Assembly: GCA_035079385.1 (NCBI GenBank)
Contig: JAVHKY010000025.1
Coordinates: 19,132,501 to 19,196,500 of the forward strand
Length of the DNA stretch: 64,000 nucleotides
From: Aspidiotus rigidus
Taxonomy: Eukaryota; Arthropoda; Insecta; Hemiptera; Diaspididae
Reading direction: 5' to 3'
In this document: positions 22,648-34,744 of the stretch, one piece after another
How positions within the stretch are numbered: position 1 is the stretch's first letter
How the letters are laid out: each line of letters begins with the position of its first letter
The notes under the pieces: generated by a model
What the model saw: only the letters and a program-made list of their open reading frames with translations
Databases searched by the model: none
What the model was told of the DNA's origin: nothing
Translations under genes and position numbers: made by a program

Positions 22648-24843
22648 AAACAATCTGATCTCCAAGAGGCCTTTCCCCGGGTATGGAGACACCTCATATC
22701 TACCGAACTTTACGAAATTGGTCTCCGAGGCCACCTCCCTAACATCCTACAAACTTTTCTCAACGACAGAACCCTTCTAGTAAGAATCAATAACATAACC
22801 TCCCCTCCCTTTCGGTCCAAAATGGAGTCCCTCAAGGAGAAGTCTCCAGTGTCTTACTTTTTCTAATAGCAATAAATGATATCACCAAATGTGTAACCCC
22901 CCCCCCCCCTCACCCAGCGTCTTTTCGCTGATGACTATAACATCACTATCCGTTCAGCAAATCCGCAAAGATCCCACAGACTCCTACAGGATACCCTTAA
23001 CTCAATCACTACATGGACATCAAAAAGAGGATTCAGATTTTCTTCCTCGAAAACCTACTCAGTTATTTTCAAAAAAAGAAATCCTATCCCCTCCTTACCT
23101 CCTCTAATTCTACAAAACTACCAAATCCCATCTCGTAACTACGGCAAACTTCTCGGCTTACATTTTGACCAAAAACTTACCTGGGCCCCCCACATTAAAA
23201 CCCTCAAAGCCAAATGCACAAGCGCTCTAAACATAATAAAATACATATCTCATCCATCTAAAGGCTGCAACAGAAAGTTACTCCTTCTTCTATACAAAAG
23301 TCTTATTCGCTCAAAATTAGATTATGGTTCCCCGATCTACAACACAGCGAAAAAAACCGTCCTTGCCTTACTCGACCCCGTCCAGACATCTTCTCTCAGT
23401 ATTGCCCTGGGAGCTTATCGCACCAGCCCCAAACTTAGCCTATCTGCAGAAGCCCCAGATCCTCCCCTTCACTTTCGAAGGCTCATCCTAACCTCCAACT
23501 TTTTATCCTCTGTAGCACAATTCCCACAACTTCCAATCTTTAACCGAATCTTTCACCACAATCACAACCAATCCTCCACCAAACATATTCGCCTTCAATT
23601 CAATCACCTGATCAACAAACCGTTCATAGCACATCCCCTAGAACCCATATACACAACCTTCCCCCCTTGGACCTTCCCTCAACCTAAAATACGCCTAGAT
23701 CTCACAGAAATCCCAAAATCTGACAAATCTGGTTTTACCCAACATATCAACAAACTACTTCAAGAATACCCTGACCATTCACTTTGCCTCACCGATGGGT
23801 CGAAAACATCTACTAAAGCAGCTTACACATACTCCATCGACGGGGAAATATCTTCTCATCGCATCCGAAATATAGCCTCTATTTTTACAGCCGAACTGAT
23901 GGCCATTTTTTCCTGCCTTTCCCACCTCTCTCAACTACCCCCAAACGGTAAATTCATTATTCTCACTGATTCACTTTCTTCACTCCACTCCCTTACAGAC
24001 GCATACAACTCTAACCCTATAATCCAACGCATCTTTCTCACACTACACACTTTGGAAACCATCAACACTCAAATTATCTTCATATGGATCCCTGGACACT
24101 CCAATTTCCCCGTCCACGACGCAGTTGATCAAGCCGCTAAACAAGCTACCTCCCTCAGTCAAACAACTGATAATTCACCCCTACCAACCCTAGATTACAG
24201 AAATTACTATCGTTCTCTCATCACACAATCATGGAACACTCTTTGGGAAAATCAAACAAAATATCAAAAAAACCCCGGTTCCTTGGGTATCCTCCATTCA
24301 AAACACAAGAAGAGAAGTAATTCTCTCTCGTCTCAGAATTGGTTACACAAAAATTACTCACACCCACCTCATCAGTCCCTACATCCTAACCCCTCCCTCA
24401 TGTCCCCACTGTCAAAAAGACAAATTAACAGTGGAACATTTTTTTTCATGCCCCAGACTTTTACCCCTTCGCTCTTCTTCGGATACCCCCTCTTCACTCA
24501 CCCAAGCACTCAAAAACAACCAGGACATAATTTCAAATACCCTACATTACTTAAGACAAACTGACTTTTACGCTCACATCTGAACACATACATCGACTAT
24601 ACCTCTACAACCTTCTACATACACACATTGTAAACTTTTACACACCATTACCTGAAGCAGTTACACTCGACATTATATTCCATCCTCTTATCCTTCCTCA
24701 CTTTTCCTTACTCTACCAACTTCCTTAAAACCTCCCTTTTTTATGTGTTATTTATAATATTACTTTCATAACTTTTGTAACGCCGAGCCAATAGCCCTCG
24801 TGCAGCTCTAGTGCTCGTAAAAAAAAAAAAAAAAAAAAAAAAT
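22648..24843 (+). mobile_element. Jockey/I-type non-LTR retrotransposon, 5'-truncated, with poly(A)
   Basis: The element begins abruptly inside the reverse transcriptase at DLQEAFPRVWRHL (22656). It continues with LYEIGLRGHLPNILQTFL, a frame-broken NGVPQGE motif near 22830, FLIAINDI and an FADDYN box (22925-22945). The thumb/connection region follows, and then an RNase H domain with LTDGSK at about 23793, FTAEL, the ILTDS motif and WIPGHSN. The tail carries a PSCPHC.K..LTVEHFFSCP cysteine/histidine motif near 24390-24450. It ends in a GCTCTAGTGCTCG phrase and about 24 A residues. An RNase H domain plus C-terminal zinc motif is typical of the I and Jockey-related clades. Frameshifts near 22830, 22910 and 24300 make it inactive. 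The endonuclease and ORF1 are absent. Confidence 0.85.
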
Positions 24844-27800
24844 CTTATCTAAACAGAAAGTGAAAGAGAAAAGGAAGAATGAATAAACTAATCTCAGAAT
24901 CGAAACGTTTTTCTTCCATTAATTTGTAGATTAAAGGAGGATGACACGTAGAATCAATTATCACCATATGGATAATTGGAGGAGATCGATGCAGAAGACT
25001 GAAAAAGAAGGAGAGAAAGAGGGGGAGAATTGAAAGAGTGTGATAGGTACTGACGAAAACAATGCAGAAGACTCAAAAAACTATGAAATAAAGGAAAAAA
25101 AAAATGTTGTATGGAAGAAAAGGTAAAGAATGAAAGAGTGTAAAATTGAACGAAATTGGGAAAGAAGAAAAGCTTGAAAAGTAAATTATGCAGATTGAAC
25201 AATGAGATGAAAAGATGCAAAGAAAATAGTGTAATTCCAAATAATATTAGAACCCACAGTTACTCCTTTTGTTTTATGTACCTTACCCAAATTTGTAAAG
25301 AACAGAATTAAAAGTAGTTACGAGTACTTTGAGTTCTTTGTGTTCGCATAAAAATTTTGAATACAGGTCCAGAGAAAAGTTATCTGGAGAATTTCTACTT
25401 TTTTTTTTTTTTTTTTCAATATCTAGAGTAGAAATATCTAGATAATTTACTGAGATTATTAAAAATTATTACTGTTCACATGTTTTCCATAAAAATTTGC
25501 TTTACCAATAATTTATTGACAATTTCTTACTTTTTCTGTTTTGTTATGAGAGATAGGTAGGCAATATGAAAAAATATTTGAAAATTTAGATGACACAAAT
25601 ACCAAAAAATGCATAAGATTAAATGAAAAAAAAAAAAAATGTAAGTATATTCAAATTCCGAAAGAGGAGAAATGTCTGAAAATAAAAGTAGGTGACAAAG
25701 AGAAGCCCTAGCCGTCTTGCTAGTAATATAATAATAATTGATTCTGGGTAGAAGAAAAGAAGTTTTTACGACTGTTCCTGAAAAAGTTACTCCAAATCCA
25801 AGTCGCGCGTTTCAAAGTTCATCTTCGGCTTCTACAGGTGGTTTGTCTGAAGCTATACTCAGATTGTCCTCAAAATGTTGACGTCTCTAAAAGTAAAGTT
25901 CACTTCGACAGTGTGTGATTCTGTCGTAGTGTGCACTTCATCTAATAAACCTACCTCGTTTCAGATTCCAGGACGTCGTTCTTGGCCCTATTTGTATGCC
26001 CACGATGCTAGGGCCATAATTTGAGTCATTCTCAAAATATGTGAAACACGAGTTTATTTGTGATTAGGTATATTTTCTTGTATTAAGATCGTAATCTCGA
26101 TGGCTTCCTGCGGTCTAAATAATGAGCGCGAGTTCTCCATCCAAACGAACGAGGAAATGATCGTATGGACCGCGAACAGTCGAATGTATGGTTCGGTACT
26201 TTCTCTCTTTGTTTTTTTTTTGTCTTTTTTGAGAAAAATCTGTACAGGCTAATTGTAACGACACCAGTTCTTATAGCAAGTTGTTTACCTTACAAGGTGA
26301 AGGTCGTTTGTTTTTTCCTCTATCCAGACAATGTGTGTGTGAACTTAGGTGCTTTCTGTTTTTCAGTTCTCTCGTTCATTTTAGTTTCAGCCGTATTGTG
26401 TTATCGGTGTTGTGGTCTTTCGATTGTCTCTCCTAACAGGTACGATAATTTGATTATAAGTTTTTCCGGTATATACTAGCTTTTCTGATTCGTCCAATCC
26501 AATCATTGAAGTGATTTTTTTCCTTTCTTCGACTTCGACTGCGTGAAAATTAATTTACAGGGTAAGTGATGAGTTTCCGTCCATCAAATACTCTTTCTCA
26601 ATCGATGAGTGTTCGTCGTTGAGTGGTATAGAACAGTAAGTTCGAAGCTTTGAAAAGGGGTTTTGGTATATTACTTTCTTGTTCATATTTTATTTACCGG
26701 TCTATGTTCCGTACCGTACGTAATGTAACTCGTATTGATTAAAGGCTATTGCCGGTTTTCTATGTCGTTAATCAAAATTTGATTGCCGGCCTGTCATTTT
26801 TTCGTTTAGGCTAGAGATGCGTTCGAGTGATCGTTTGAAGTCTTCTGTGTTTCGAGAAAGGTTATGAATTTTTAAGTCTTTTTTTTCTTGGCTTGACTCG
26901 ATAACGCGAGGGTAGAAGTGCTCGATTTTTGAATGAGAATCTACCTCCTGAATGAATATTGTCGAAAAGTCGACTCGTATACATAAGGTCACTCGTATGC
27001 GACGCAAAAAATTTGGAAGACGAGGAAAAATATAGGAAGTTACTACGTATATATTATACACGTTCGATGCTATCTAAAAAGAGATCTTCCGATAAAATAT
27101 TTAATCAGATTCTCGTAATTTTGCATATCATTCTCCATGCCATTTTTGTTGTAATTTCAATTATCCGTCACATTCGTGGAAATGGTTTCCAGATCACTTG
27201 TCGATGGTATTTTGCTTAATTTACGATAGTTGAAGGTAGTTTCTGTTCGAAATTTTTCAATGAAGCCTCTCTATAATGTCGCGTTTATTTCCGCCTTTTG
27301 TACTTCGTATGTAGGAGACGATCGTAATGATGAAATTTTAATTCTATCACGTTGGAAACTGCATAAAAGATCGGGTAAAATTTAGCTTCCTCGCGTGTTC
27401 GAATTTTCGGGTCACCTTGGCTTCGTGTTTTTTTTTTTTTTTTAATAATGTGTAGCATTGAAATTTCGGTGTTGTTCACTTTCTCGCTCTCTCCCTCTTC
27501 GAATTGAACGGTAAATCTCGGAAACCAGAAATGTACCCGAAGAATGTCAAGTTCAAGTCTCGAGAAAAAAAAATTATCTACGTAATATTCGTGGCAGGAG
27601 GAGATACCAGCCGGCATGCAGACTGACAGCGCCGAGGGCTTTCGCACGCGGTGGTCGAATCGGTTTCTTGGGAACCAGAAAAAAGAACCGCCGAAACTTT
27701 TACGTCATTTATTACTCCTTTTTTTTTTCCCCTCCGAAACTACCGAACTTAATTTGCTCCTTTGTGTGCGAACGTGTACCAAGAATGCGCCACTAAACTG

Positions 27801-28600
27801 TTTTAACGACTGCATGTAATTTAAAAAAATTTTTTTGTCTGTTTTTGGGAAAAATTTTCCATCGAGGAACGGTTTCTTTCTTCAGCGTTTTTGAGGAAAA
27901 AAATGATAATTAATCGTTCTCGCGGAGAACGGTTTTGAGGTCGTCCATTGTCGCGGCTTATCTACGAAATTCTACACAGTTTATATTTGTACGAAATAAC
28001 TTCTTAGCCTATTAAAAATAAATAACAAATACCATATTTGTGCGCGGATTCCGCGGATTGTTTTGGAATTGTCCCGACATGCGGAAGGAAATATTATGTT
28101 ATAGCTCGTATTATTCTGTGCACCTTTTCTGTAGAAACCTTCGTGATTTTTCTAATATGTAATTTTTTACAGTTTTTCGTATTCGTAATCGTGGGAAAAC
28201 GTGGGAATACATTGCAACCCTGCGCTCTTACGAGATTATATCGATGACGTATAGAAAACATGGAGATCATGACCTTTTGTTAAGGCAATGTCACAGAGTG
28301 TGATCGTAGCTTGTCTTGTGGATTGTTCGCGGAAATTAGGACTAGGAAGGATGAGAGATTGTAGGGAATGATGAAAGTCGATGGAGCGCAAATAGTTGAG
28401 AGAATTGATGGAGAAGATAGCTGAGATGTGCAAGGGAACTGATGGAGATTCCATAAAGTCCCTTTCTCCGTATATTTTACTCGGAGGTCGTCATTTTTCG
28501 AGTACCTAAAGTAGGTCAGAGCGCACGCCCCGTCCCTATGTAGCTCAGTGGTCGAAATTATTCCGGGTCCTCCTGTTCATGATTTTAATTCAGTAATCAG
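24844..28600. other. unique DNA; no gene recognised
   Basis: Single-copy, AT-leaning sequence with several poly(A)/(T) tracts (25401, 25627, 27428). The open frame at 26165-26479 (+, 104 codons) is hydrophobic and cysteine-rich but has no recognisable family signature. The frame at 27285-27647 (-) likewise. Both are recorded as unsupported. A splice-bounded exon could not be identified. Confidence 0.4.
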
Positions 28601-29065
28601 AATTACTCCCCCTCTCTTTGTTCAAGAATTTGAGCATTTTTCTCTCAAGATTGTAGATTAGTGAAAAGATACTGAAGTCATTGATCAGCGAGTAGCTGAT
28701 GCTGTTCGTCAAGTCATTTATAGCAATTAGCACCGTTTTGGATGAGTTGGTAAGGAGAGTATTGGTCTGGAATTCTGACCTTTAGAAACCTATCATGGAG
28801 GAAAGGTTGGGGATTGTTGAATAAATTGCGTTGAAGGTCGATGTCATATAATTCGGAGGAGGTGTAGCGACGCCAGACACGGAAAAACGCTTCCTGAAGG
28901 TCAAAGAAAACGGTGTAGAGTTCTGAGCGGAGGGCATCTTTAGTTTTGAGATCTAAGGGTTTTACGGAAGCCGTGTTGATATACGAGGAAAGGATATTAT
29001 TTGATTCAACAAACCAGACTAGTTTTTAGTCTGTATTCCGAGGACAGAAATCAGAGCTATAGGTC
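28600..29065 (-). mobile_element. Jockey/I-type reverse transcriptase fragment
   Basis: The minus-strand reading from 29060 gives a FRSTTD-like region, then SELYTVFFDLQEAFFRVWRR at about 28930-28870. DIDLQRNLFNNP and FLHDRFLKVRIPDQYSPYQL follow, and the catalytic NGVPQG region is decayed. VFFDLQEAF matches the first motif of the element at 22656, and R.L.VR followed by SP matches its next motif. The fragment is short and interrupted by stops. Neither end is defined. Confidence 0.7.
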
Positions 29066-29099
29066 GTTAAGATACGAGAGAGGAGATCTTTTAGTAGGT

Positions 29100-29600
29100 T
29101 TTAGTGTTCTCGCATGTGTCGCAACGGCCCGTCATCCATGGTGGAGAGGCTGTGGGTTGCGTGTGCATTAACTTTGTTACCTACAACCCTGGTATCAACC
29201 GTTTTGGGTATAACTTTAGTGCAGTATTGGAAGAATCTTTAAGACAAACCCCCTCTTCTTGGCAACCGCCAACCTGCAGGGGCTTCAGCAAACACACCAC
29301 ATATAACTTAGAACTAAGTCGCTATCGGTGTCAATGCAGACACCTGGTTCCAAGCTTCTTTGGAGCCTAGCATGGTGGCTACCAGGCTACATCGGAGCAA
29401 GCGTTGAAGATACCGACTAAGTTCTCCCGCTCATACCTCCATGCCTCACCCTTAAATAAGGTGTGGTATGATCCACCGTCCCGTCCTTAATTGCAGCGTC
29501 TGCTCAACTTTCCTTAGCTTCGCATGATGGCAATTGTGGGTGCGGTTATGCTCGCTTACCATTTGCGTCAGATGATAGTTCAGCTGACAAGTTTGCTTGG
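29100..29600 (-). mobile_element. R1-clade C-terminal tail and 3' region
   Basis: Minus-strand translation of about 29600-29470 gives QTCQLNYHLTQMVSEHNRTH, then CHHAKLRKVEQTL. This corresponds to GQLNVHLTQVLSGHGYLSKY and FRKVEQTTC at the R1 tail near 10830-10730. Downstream (toward lower coordinates) the 3' region matches 10690-10350 in phrases such as CCCTCTTCTTGGCAACCGCC and GGTTCCAAGCTTCTTTGGA. The shared 3' sequence supports one R1 family with at least two dead copies here. The join with the upstream piece lies at about 29600. Confidence 0.65.
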
Positions 29601-29850
29601 ACTTCGACCATAGAAATTGATACGGAGTTGCGGTGTCGATGAGAAAAGATTTGGTTGCTAATAGAAAATGCGAAGCGGACTTGATTTTCGATTTTTGATC
29701 CATAAGTGAGACAAAGGGTTGTTTCGGGAAAAGTGTCAAATACTTCTAGGAAGAGGGAGCGGTAAATTGCGGGGCTGGTAGACTTTTTGGGTGATTGACA
29801 TAGATTATATATTATTCTAGGTGTCCAAGGGGGTAATATGGGAAATACGC
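29600..29850 (-). mobile_element. Jockey/I-type RNase H N-terminal fragment
   Basis: The minus-strand frame reads PPWTPRIIYNL, then SPAIYRSLFLEVFDTF, then TTLCLTYGSKIENQVRFAFS and SHRHRNSVS. It aligns residue by residue with the RNase H start of the element at 23660-23880 (PPW.FPQPKIRLDL, SLCLTDGSK, SHRIRNIAS). The catalytic aspartate of TDGSK is replaced by tyrosine (TYGSK). Immediately downstream the frame runs into R1 C-terminal sequence, so the open frame 29923-29546 is a chimera of two retroelement types. Confidence 0.7.
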
Positions 29851-30172
29851 TGACAATTTTTTGACATGTTTCATGTTTTTGCTGAACCCTACTCACAATT
29901 CGGATATTTCCGAGTTGGCCCACTCCCCTTCCCCTTCCCCTCCCTATCGACGGACTCGGAGAATTTTAATAGGGAACCTGATTATCGGGGGGGGGGGGGT
30001 TCAGAAAAAAACGCTGACAATTTTTTGACATGTTTCATGTTTTTGCTGAACCCTACTCACAATTCGGATATTTCCGAGTTGGCCCACTCCCCTTCCCCTT
30101 CCCCTCCCTATCGACGGACTCGGAGAATTTTAATAGGGAACCTGTTTATCGGGGGGGGGTTCAGAAAAAATG
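29849..30172 (+). repeat. two-copy 164-bp tandem duplication
   Basis: Copies start at 29849 and 30013 with CGCTGACAATTTTTTGACAT and run through CCCCTTCCCCTTCCCCTCCC, GACGGACTCGGAGAATTTT and AGGGAACCTG.TTATC to a G tract (13 G in the first copy, 9 in the second). The copies are practically identical, so the duplication is recent. It lies at the left edge of a TGACGTCA-rich repeat, whose AACCTG..TTATCGGGG start forms the unit's end. Confidence 0.95.
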
Positions 30173-31085
30173 CAAAGCTCGGAGCTCGAAAATTTTCAAG
30201 TGTCCCTCCTATAATATATAGCTTGGGGAGGGGGAGGCTGTGACGTCACAGTTTGATGACGTCGTAGGTCAGCCTTGTGACGTCACAATCTAATAACGTT
30301 ATATCATTAATTTTTTTCTACGTTCTCCTATTACATGCAGCTCCAAAGTCCGGGGCTGTAACGTCACAAATTGATGACGTCATAGGTCAGCCTTGTGATG
30401 TCACAGTCTGATGATGACGTCATAGATCATTTTTTCAAGTTCCCTTCTGGGCCTGTGACGTCTCAATTCGATGACGTCATAGATCTTTTTTGTAAGTATA
30501 GTGAGTGGCCTAAAATGATGTCAACAGTTTAATGGGGAATAGAACTAAATTTGTTGTAGCGTAAAAACGCGAAATATTCAAATCTACGAAATTTGTATCT
30601 GAATTTTATCTTCAATTTGCGCCCTTAACAACTTTTTCTGAGTCTAGTCATGGACCAAAATATGCTAAAAATTGACCGATTCGCCAAATTTCTCAAAAAT
30701 TAAAAATTATTCTTGGTCAATTTTGGCCACATTTTGGTCCATCACTCGGTTCAGAAAAGTCGCAACAAGTTGGGGAGAGGCGCATATTGAAGATAAGATT
30801 GAGATACAAATTTTGTAAGCTCAAAGTTTACATCCAACGTTTTGCGTTTTTGTGCTATAACAAATTTAGTCCAAATCGCCATCTAACTGTTAACATCTTT
30901 TTGGACCACCCGGTATAGCTCCAAAGTCTGGACCTGTGACGTCACAGATCAGTTTTTTGTGTCATAGGTCAGCCTTGTGACGTCATAACTTACATTTTTC
31001 ATATCCCATAACGTGCTCCATAAAACAGGTTCTCTGCCACCCCTCGTTAAACTCCGTTAAAGAACCTGTGAGTTTTAGACTGGTA
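30150..31085 (+). repeat. TGACGTCA-rich dispersed repeat, copy C
   Basis: In order: GGGAACCTGTTTATCGGGG, GCAAAGCTCGGAGCTCGAAA, CCTATAATATATAGCTTGGG, then paired palindromes (GTGACGTCAC followed by GATGACGTCRTAGGTC) repeated at about 30240-30300, 30358-30425 and 30455-30482. After a nested MITE it resumes with TATAGCTCCAAAGTCTGGAC, GTGACGTCACAG, and a tail GCTCCATAAAACAGGTTCTC, CACCCCTCGTTAAACTCCGT and GAACCTGTGAG. This is the most complete copy and serves as the reference for the family. No protein-coding potential. Confidence 0.75.
30497..30917. mobile_element. MITE nested in copy C (mariner-like ends)
   Basis: The right end reads inward from TATACCGGGTGGTCCAAAAA and the left end from TATAGTGAGTGGCCTAAAAT. 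The arms also share ATGTYAACAG, AAATTTGTT.TAGC, a GTAAAAACGCGAAA/GTTTTGCGTTTTTG pair and an inner TGGACCAAAATRTG pair. The ends are imperfect (about 70-75% by eye). TA/TATA flanks both sides, which fits a Tc1/mariner-type MITE with TA duplication. Removing it reconnects the usual TATAGCTCCAAAGTC phrase of the host repeat. Confidence 0.7.
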
Positions 31086-31089
31086 CTCG

Positions 31090-31320
31090 GAACCTGATTC
31101 GAAAACTTGCGAGTTGGCCCGCCCCATACCTCCCTCCCACCGTCTGATGCACTATTTTGTACTACTTGTATATTAGCTTTATACTAGGCCTATACTGGGC
31201 TTAGGCCTCTTTAATACTCGGCTTAGGTCTCCCTTTGTTTTATGCAGTATAATAATTTTATACTAGTTTTATACTAGGTTCAACCCTTTAGCTCACCTCA
31301 TCTCTAATGCGGAATTTTCC
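31090..31320. repeat. short AGGCCTA/GGCTTAGG repeats
   Basis: TTATACTAGGCCTATACTGG, GGCTTAGGCC, CGGCTTAGGTC and TTATACTAG recur within about 130 bp. Similar TAGGCTTAAC phrases occur at 13955-14060 and at 37800-37835. Low complexity, with no coding content. Confidence 0.4.
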
Positions 31321-32520
31321 GAATCGGCTAGGCCTGCACCTCTTGTCCTCCTAAGCAATGTTACTAAAGATATCATTTATTGCGATCATGAAAAGTGTTC
31401 CACTGAGAGGTGACCCTTGTGGGACTCCATTGGAATGGATGTGAAGAGAAGGAAGTTTACTTGCTGCTGTGACTTAAAGGGAACGGTTTTGTGTATAGTT
31501 TTCTAAAAGTTGTAGGGATAGAGCATGGAAACCTTATTTGTGGAGGGTGAGGAGGATATGGTGTCGGAGAGCGTTCTCTCAATTAAAAAAAAAAAAAAAA
31601 AAAAACTGAAACAAGGCTTGATTTATTGGAGTTTGCTTGATGGATAAGGGTATCAAGTTCGGCTAATGACATCCATATTATAAATTGTTTGTGAGATTGT
31701 TGGATTCCTGAATCCAGATGAGTTGTTTGTTGGAGGTGTTGGTCTTTGTTTGGTTGAGAATGGGAATTACTGTTCCTAATTTCCAAATAGCTGAGAATAT
31801 GGATGAGTTGAAGATTCTATTTGGGAGCGAGCTGAAGTGAGAGATTGCTTATGGGTGGTTTTTATAATAACGCTGTTGGGATTTGATCATGGCGGGGTAC
31901 TGATGATATGGAGTATACTTTTATGGTAATTAGACTTCGTTTTCAAGGTGGACAGGTTCTGTCCTCATGGAGTGGAATCAGGATGGGGAGTAGAGTTCAT
32001 GAGTCTGCGGGGAAAAAAATCAGAATTGTAATTGTCACTCGAGGATATGAAAGAATAATTTGAGGCGAAAATTTCGCCAACTTCAAGTGGTGTTTGATAA
32101 ATATGACTTTGAGGTTGGAAAGGGAGATCTTGCTTCCACATTACGGAGCTGGAAACAGTCTGGTTAGTGACAAAACTAGAGTTCTCTCTTGGACTCGGGA
32201 GTTTTGGATCATGAGTTTTCCGAGAGCGATGTTGCGTGCGATTGACATTTTTGAGTTCAGGGAACGTTCTTTTTGTAAGGTTTTGGCTGTAAAGGCTGAC
32301 TTTAAGTTATTAGTGGGAATAGAGTTTGTTTCTGCAGTAAGTTGATAGTAGAGGTTCCAATCTGCTTTGGAGCTATAGTGAAAGAGATTCCGTAGTCCAG
32401 TGATCTGTTGAGTAGAATTTAAAAGTGATCACTATCGGAAAGGTCGTGGTGTGTTTCCCAGATGATGCTGGTAGCCGTGGATGTAGAACACAGGGAGAGA
32501 TTAATTGTGGAGAATGAGAA
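31320..32520 (-). mobile_element. Jockey/I-type reverse transcriptase fragment with internal A tract
   Basis: Minus strand: 32000-31610 gives IWKLGTVIPILNQTK, matching the W..A.I.PI.K motif that opens these reverse transcriptases. After a 21-base T tract (A on the coding strand, 31587), 31560-31370 gives a region like LLENYTQNRSL, then HSNGVPQGSPLSGTLFMIAI followed by NDIF. The last run contains the conserved NGVPQGS and the following hydrophobic stretch. The catalytic YADD region is not present. Sequence between 32000 and 32520 may be upstream ORF2 sequence but shows no motif I can name. Confidence 0.6.
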
Positions 32521-34740
32521 GAGTGGGTGGGTGATCTGTGGTTATTATATTGAATTCGTTCAATTACTTTACTAAACCTGGCATGGGCTCAGAGTGAGCA
32601 GATGGGGACAATAAGGATGAATACCTCGTGTTCACAGATAAGACCTTGTGAGGACGTTCGAAGTTGATTACAACGTTATTCTTAAAACCTGCAACCGCGC
32701 TACATCTTGGATATGTTAAAAAAAAACTCCAACAACAACGACTTAATTTACGAGCGATAAAAAGATGGAATGCGGAAAAATAAAAGAAAAAACGGTAATA
32801 ATTTGTAAGAGTATTATTTGGCGGAATTTGTTTAACCTTCAACTCATAATACGCAGACATAATAATGAACGCGAAAAATGCTCTCGATCCGATCTTGAAT
32901 GATAAATTCATCAGTCTTGAGCAGACAGTGAGAGACAAGCGTCAAACATTCAACACAGTAACATGAATCTCTCACTCACAGATGTATGCTTTTTACCGCA
33001 CGCGTATTTCGAGTCACACATATTGATAATAGCCGAATTCTTCGACTTCGCACGGCAGATGGAAAATAAACCAATGCAAACAATATCGAATAAATCTCAC
33101 CGCACTCGAATGCATCGAATAGATGTCATAGCAGAGAAGGGATTCGAAAGGATTTCTACATCGTGCTTCGATAATTTTTTTCGCCATTTTTATACTCATA
33201 CCTGTCGGTTGTACCAACTTCTCGAACCTTTTTAATGTGTTTTACATAACTCCGCGCAATACGATGTAGAATCGGGTCGTATTGAGTTCAAACGACGATT
33301 AGAACGCGATCCAGAAGCGCGAATTTAGATCATGATGAACGGTCTTCCACCCTTTTTTGCCAAAATTATACCATTCGTCAACTGGACATGGAAATTTTAC
33401 GACAGAGCTCATCTCATACAATGGAGGATGGAATATTCCCAAGATGAACTGCATTAGAACTTCTCACAGCGCAAGAGAGAAAGAATTGCATAATTTTCTA
33501 AGACCACGAGTAATTATGCAGACGATGTTTCTGATGCGGCTGCGATTCGCTTTTCATCTGCATGAGTGGAATTATTCGTTCGCACTGGCATCGAATACAT
33601 AAAACCGTTGTCAGGGAATGGAACAAGAAATATACATTAATTGGAACACAATATTAGTTACAATACAAGGTGTTAGGTAAAGTCCATCATCGTTCGTATA
33701 TTTTACAACAATAATATGCTCATCATTGCCAACATCGACCAAACCGCATCAGCAGAGAACAATGAATACCATTTCAAGGGTAACGCGACGGAGGAAAAAG
33801 ATTCCCATGAGTTTGCACATTTTGCAATATCCTACATTTTCGAATGTAATATTTTTATCGTAAATATTATATAGGTCCGTACATTAGTCTTCACTCATCG
33901 AAGACGAGAACAACACACAATGAGGGCATGTTGGCAAATCTATTGGTTCTTCCTGCATTGCAATATTTAGAGTATACCATGATTTTATTCGATAAATTGA
34001 ATTTCGATATTTTCATTCGTAGTGCAGTCGGTGCCAACCGTGAACTATTCATTTTCGAGTCTCGACTCTCCCATATTTTCAACAATTATTCACGATTAAC
34101 GCAGTAGTTCGGGTCATCGGATGACACAATTGAAATGAGTCGAAATAAGACATAACTGTTGTAACGTAACAATAGCCATGATGCAAATAAATTTCTTAGA
34201 TGCAATGAAAATGCATATTTGAATTTCTTCTACGTCTCACTTCTCCATTTGTTGTATAGCTGCCTGTTTCGCGAGAAATAATTCTATGTATCTACAAATA
34301 CATCTCTAAAAGAGAGATATTCTGATCAATTGTCTGCTCCTACGAGCATTGTTTCGTATGGAAAAAATCTCAAGCGTTTTCGTTGCCTGAAAATTTTTCT
34401 GAGAGGAGGAGGAAATTTATCGATACGACTTCAACAGATCAGAAAAAATTGTTTTGTTAGGGGCCTGGCTAATAGGAATCATCTGTGCTGATGAATTACT
34501 CTTGTTTTCGAACGATTAAACGTTCGCTACACCCGACTGTTCGCAAGTCCATTGCGTCCCGCATACATCCAATGAAAGGTCAACAATTTCAATACCGATT
34601 TAATGATGCAACCCTCCCTCTCCCACCAAACGGCACTTTTCTCCTCATTATAACATAACTTTCATTCAGCCATATCAGAAAGTCGATTTATCCGCCAAAC
34701 CTACCAAAAAACTTCCACGATTCAACTCATGTCTTGTTCC
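32521..34740. other. unique DNA; no gene recognised
   Basis: Single-copy, moderately AT-rich. Open frames at 32564-32938 (-, 124 codons) and 32963-33235 (+, 90 codons) have no family motifs, no repeats and no clear splice context. Nothing further is supported. Confidence 0.4.
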
Positions 34741-34744
34741 CACT

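Noticed and set aside
26165..26479. 104-codon hydrophobic frame as a membrane protein gene
   Set aside because: T-rich DNA gives hydrophobic translations by chance. No motif, no splice context and no conserved partner.
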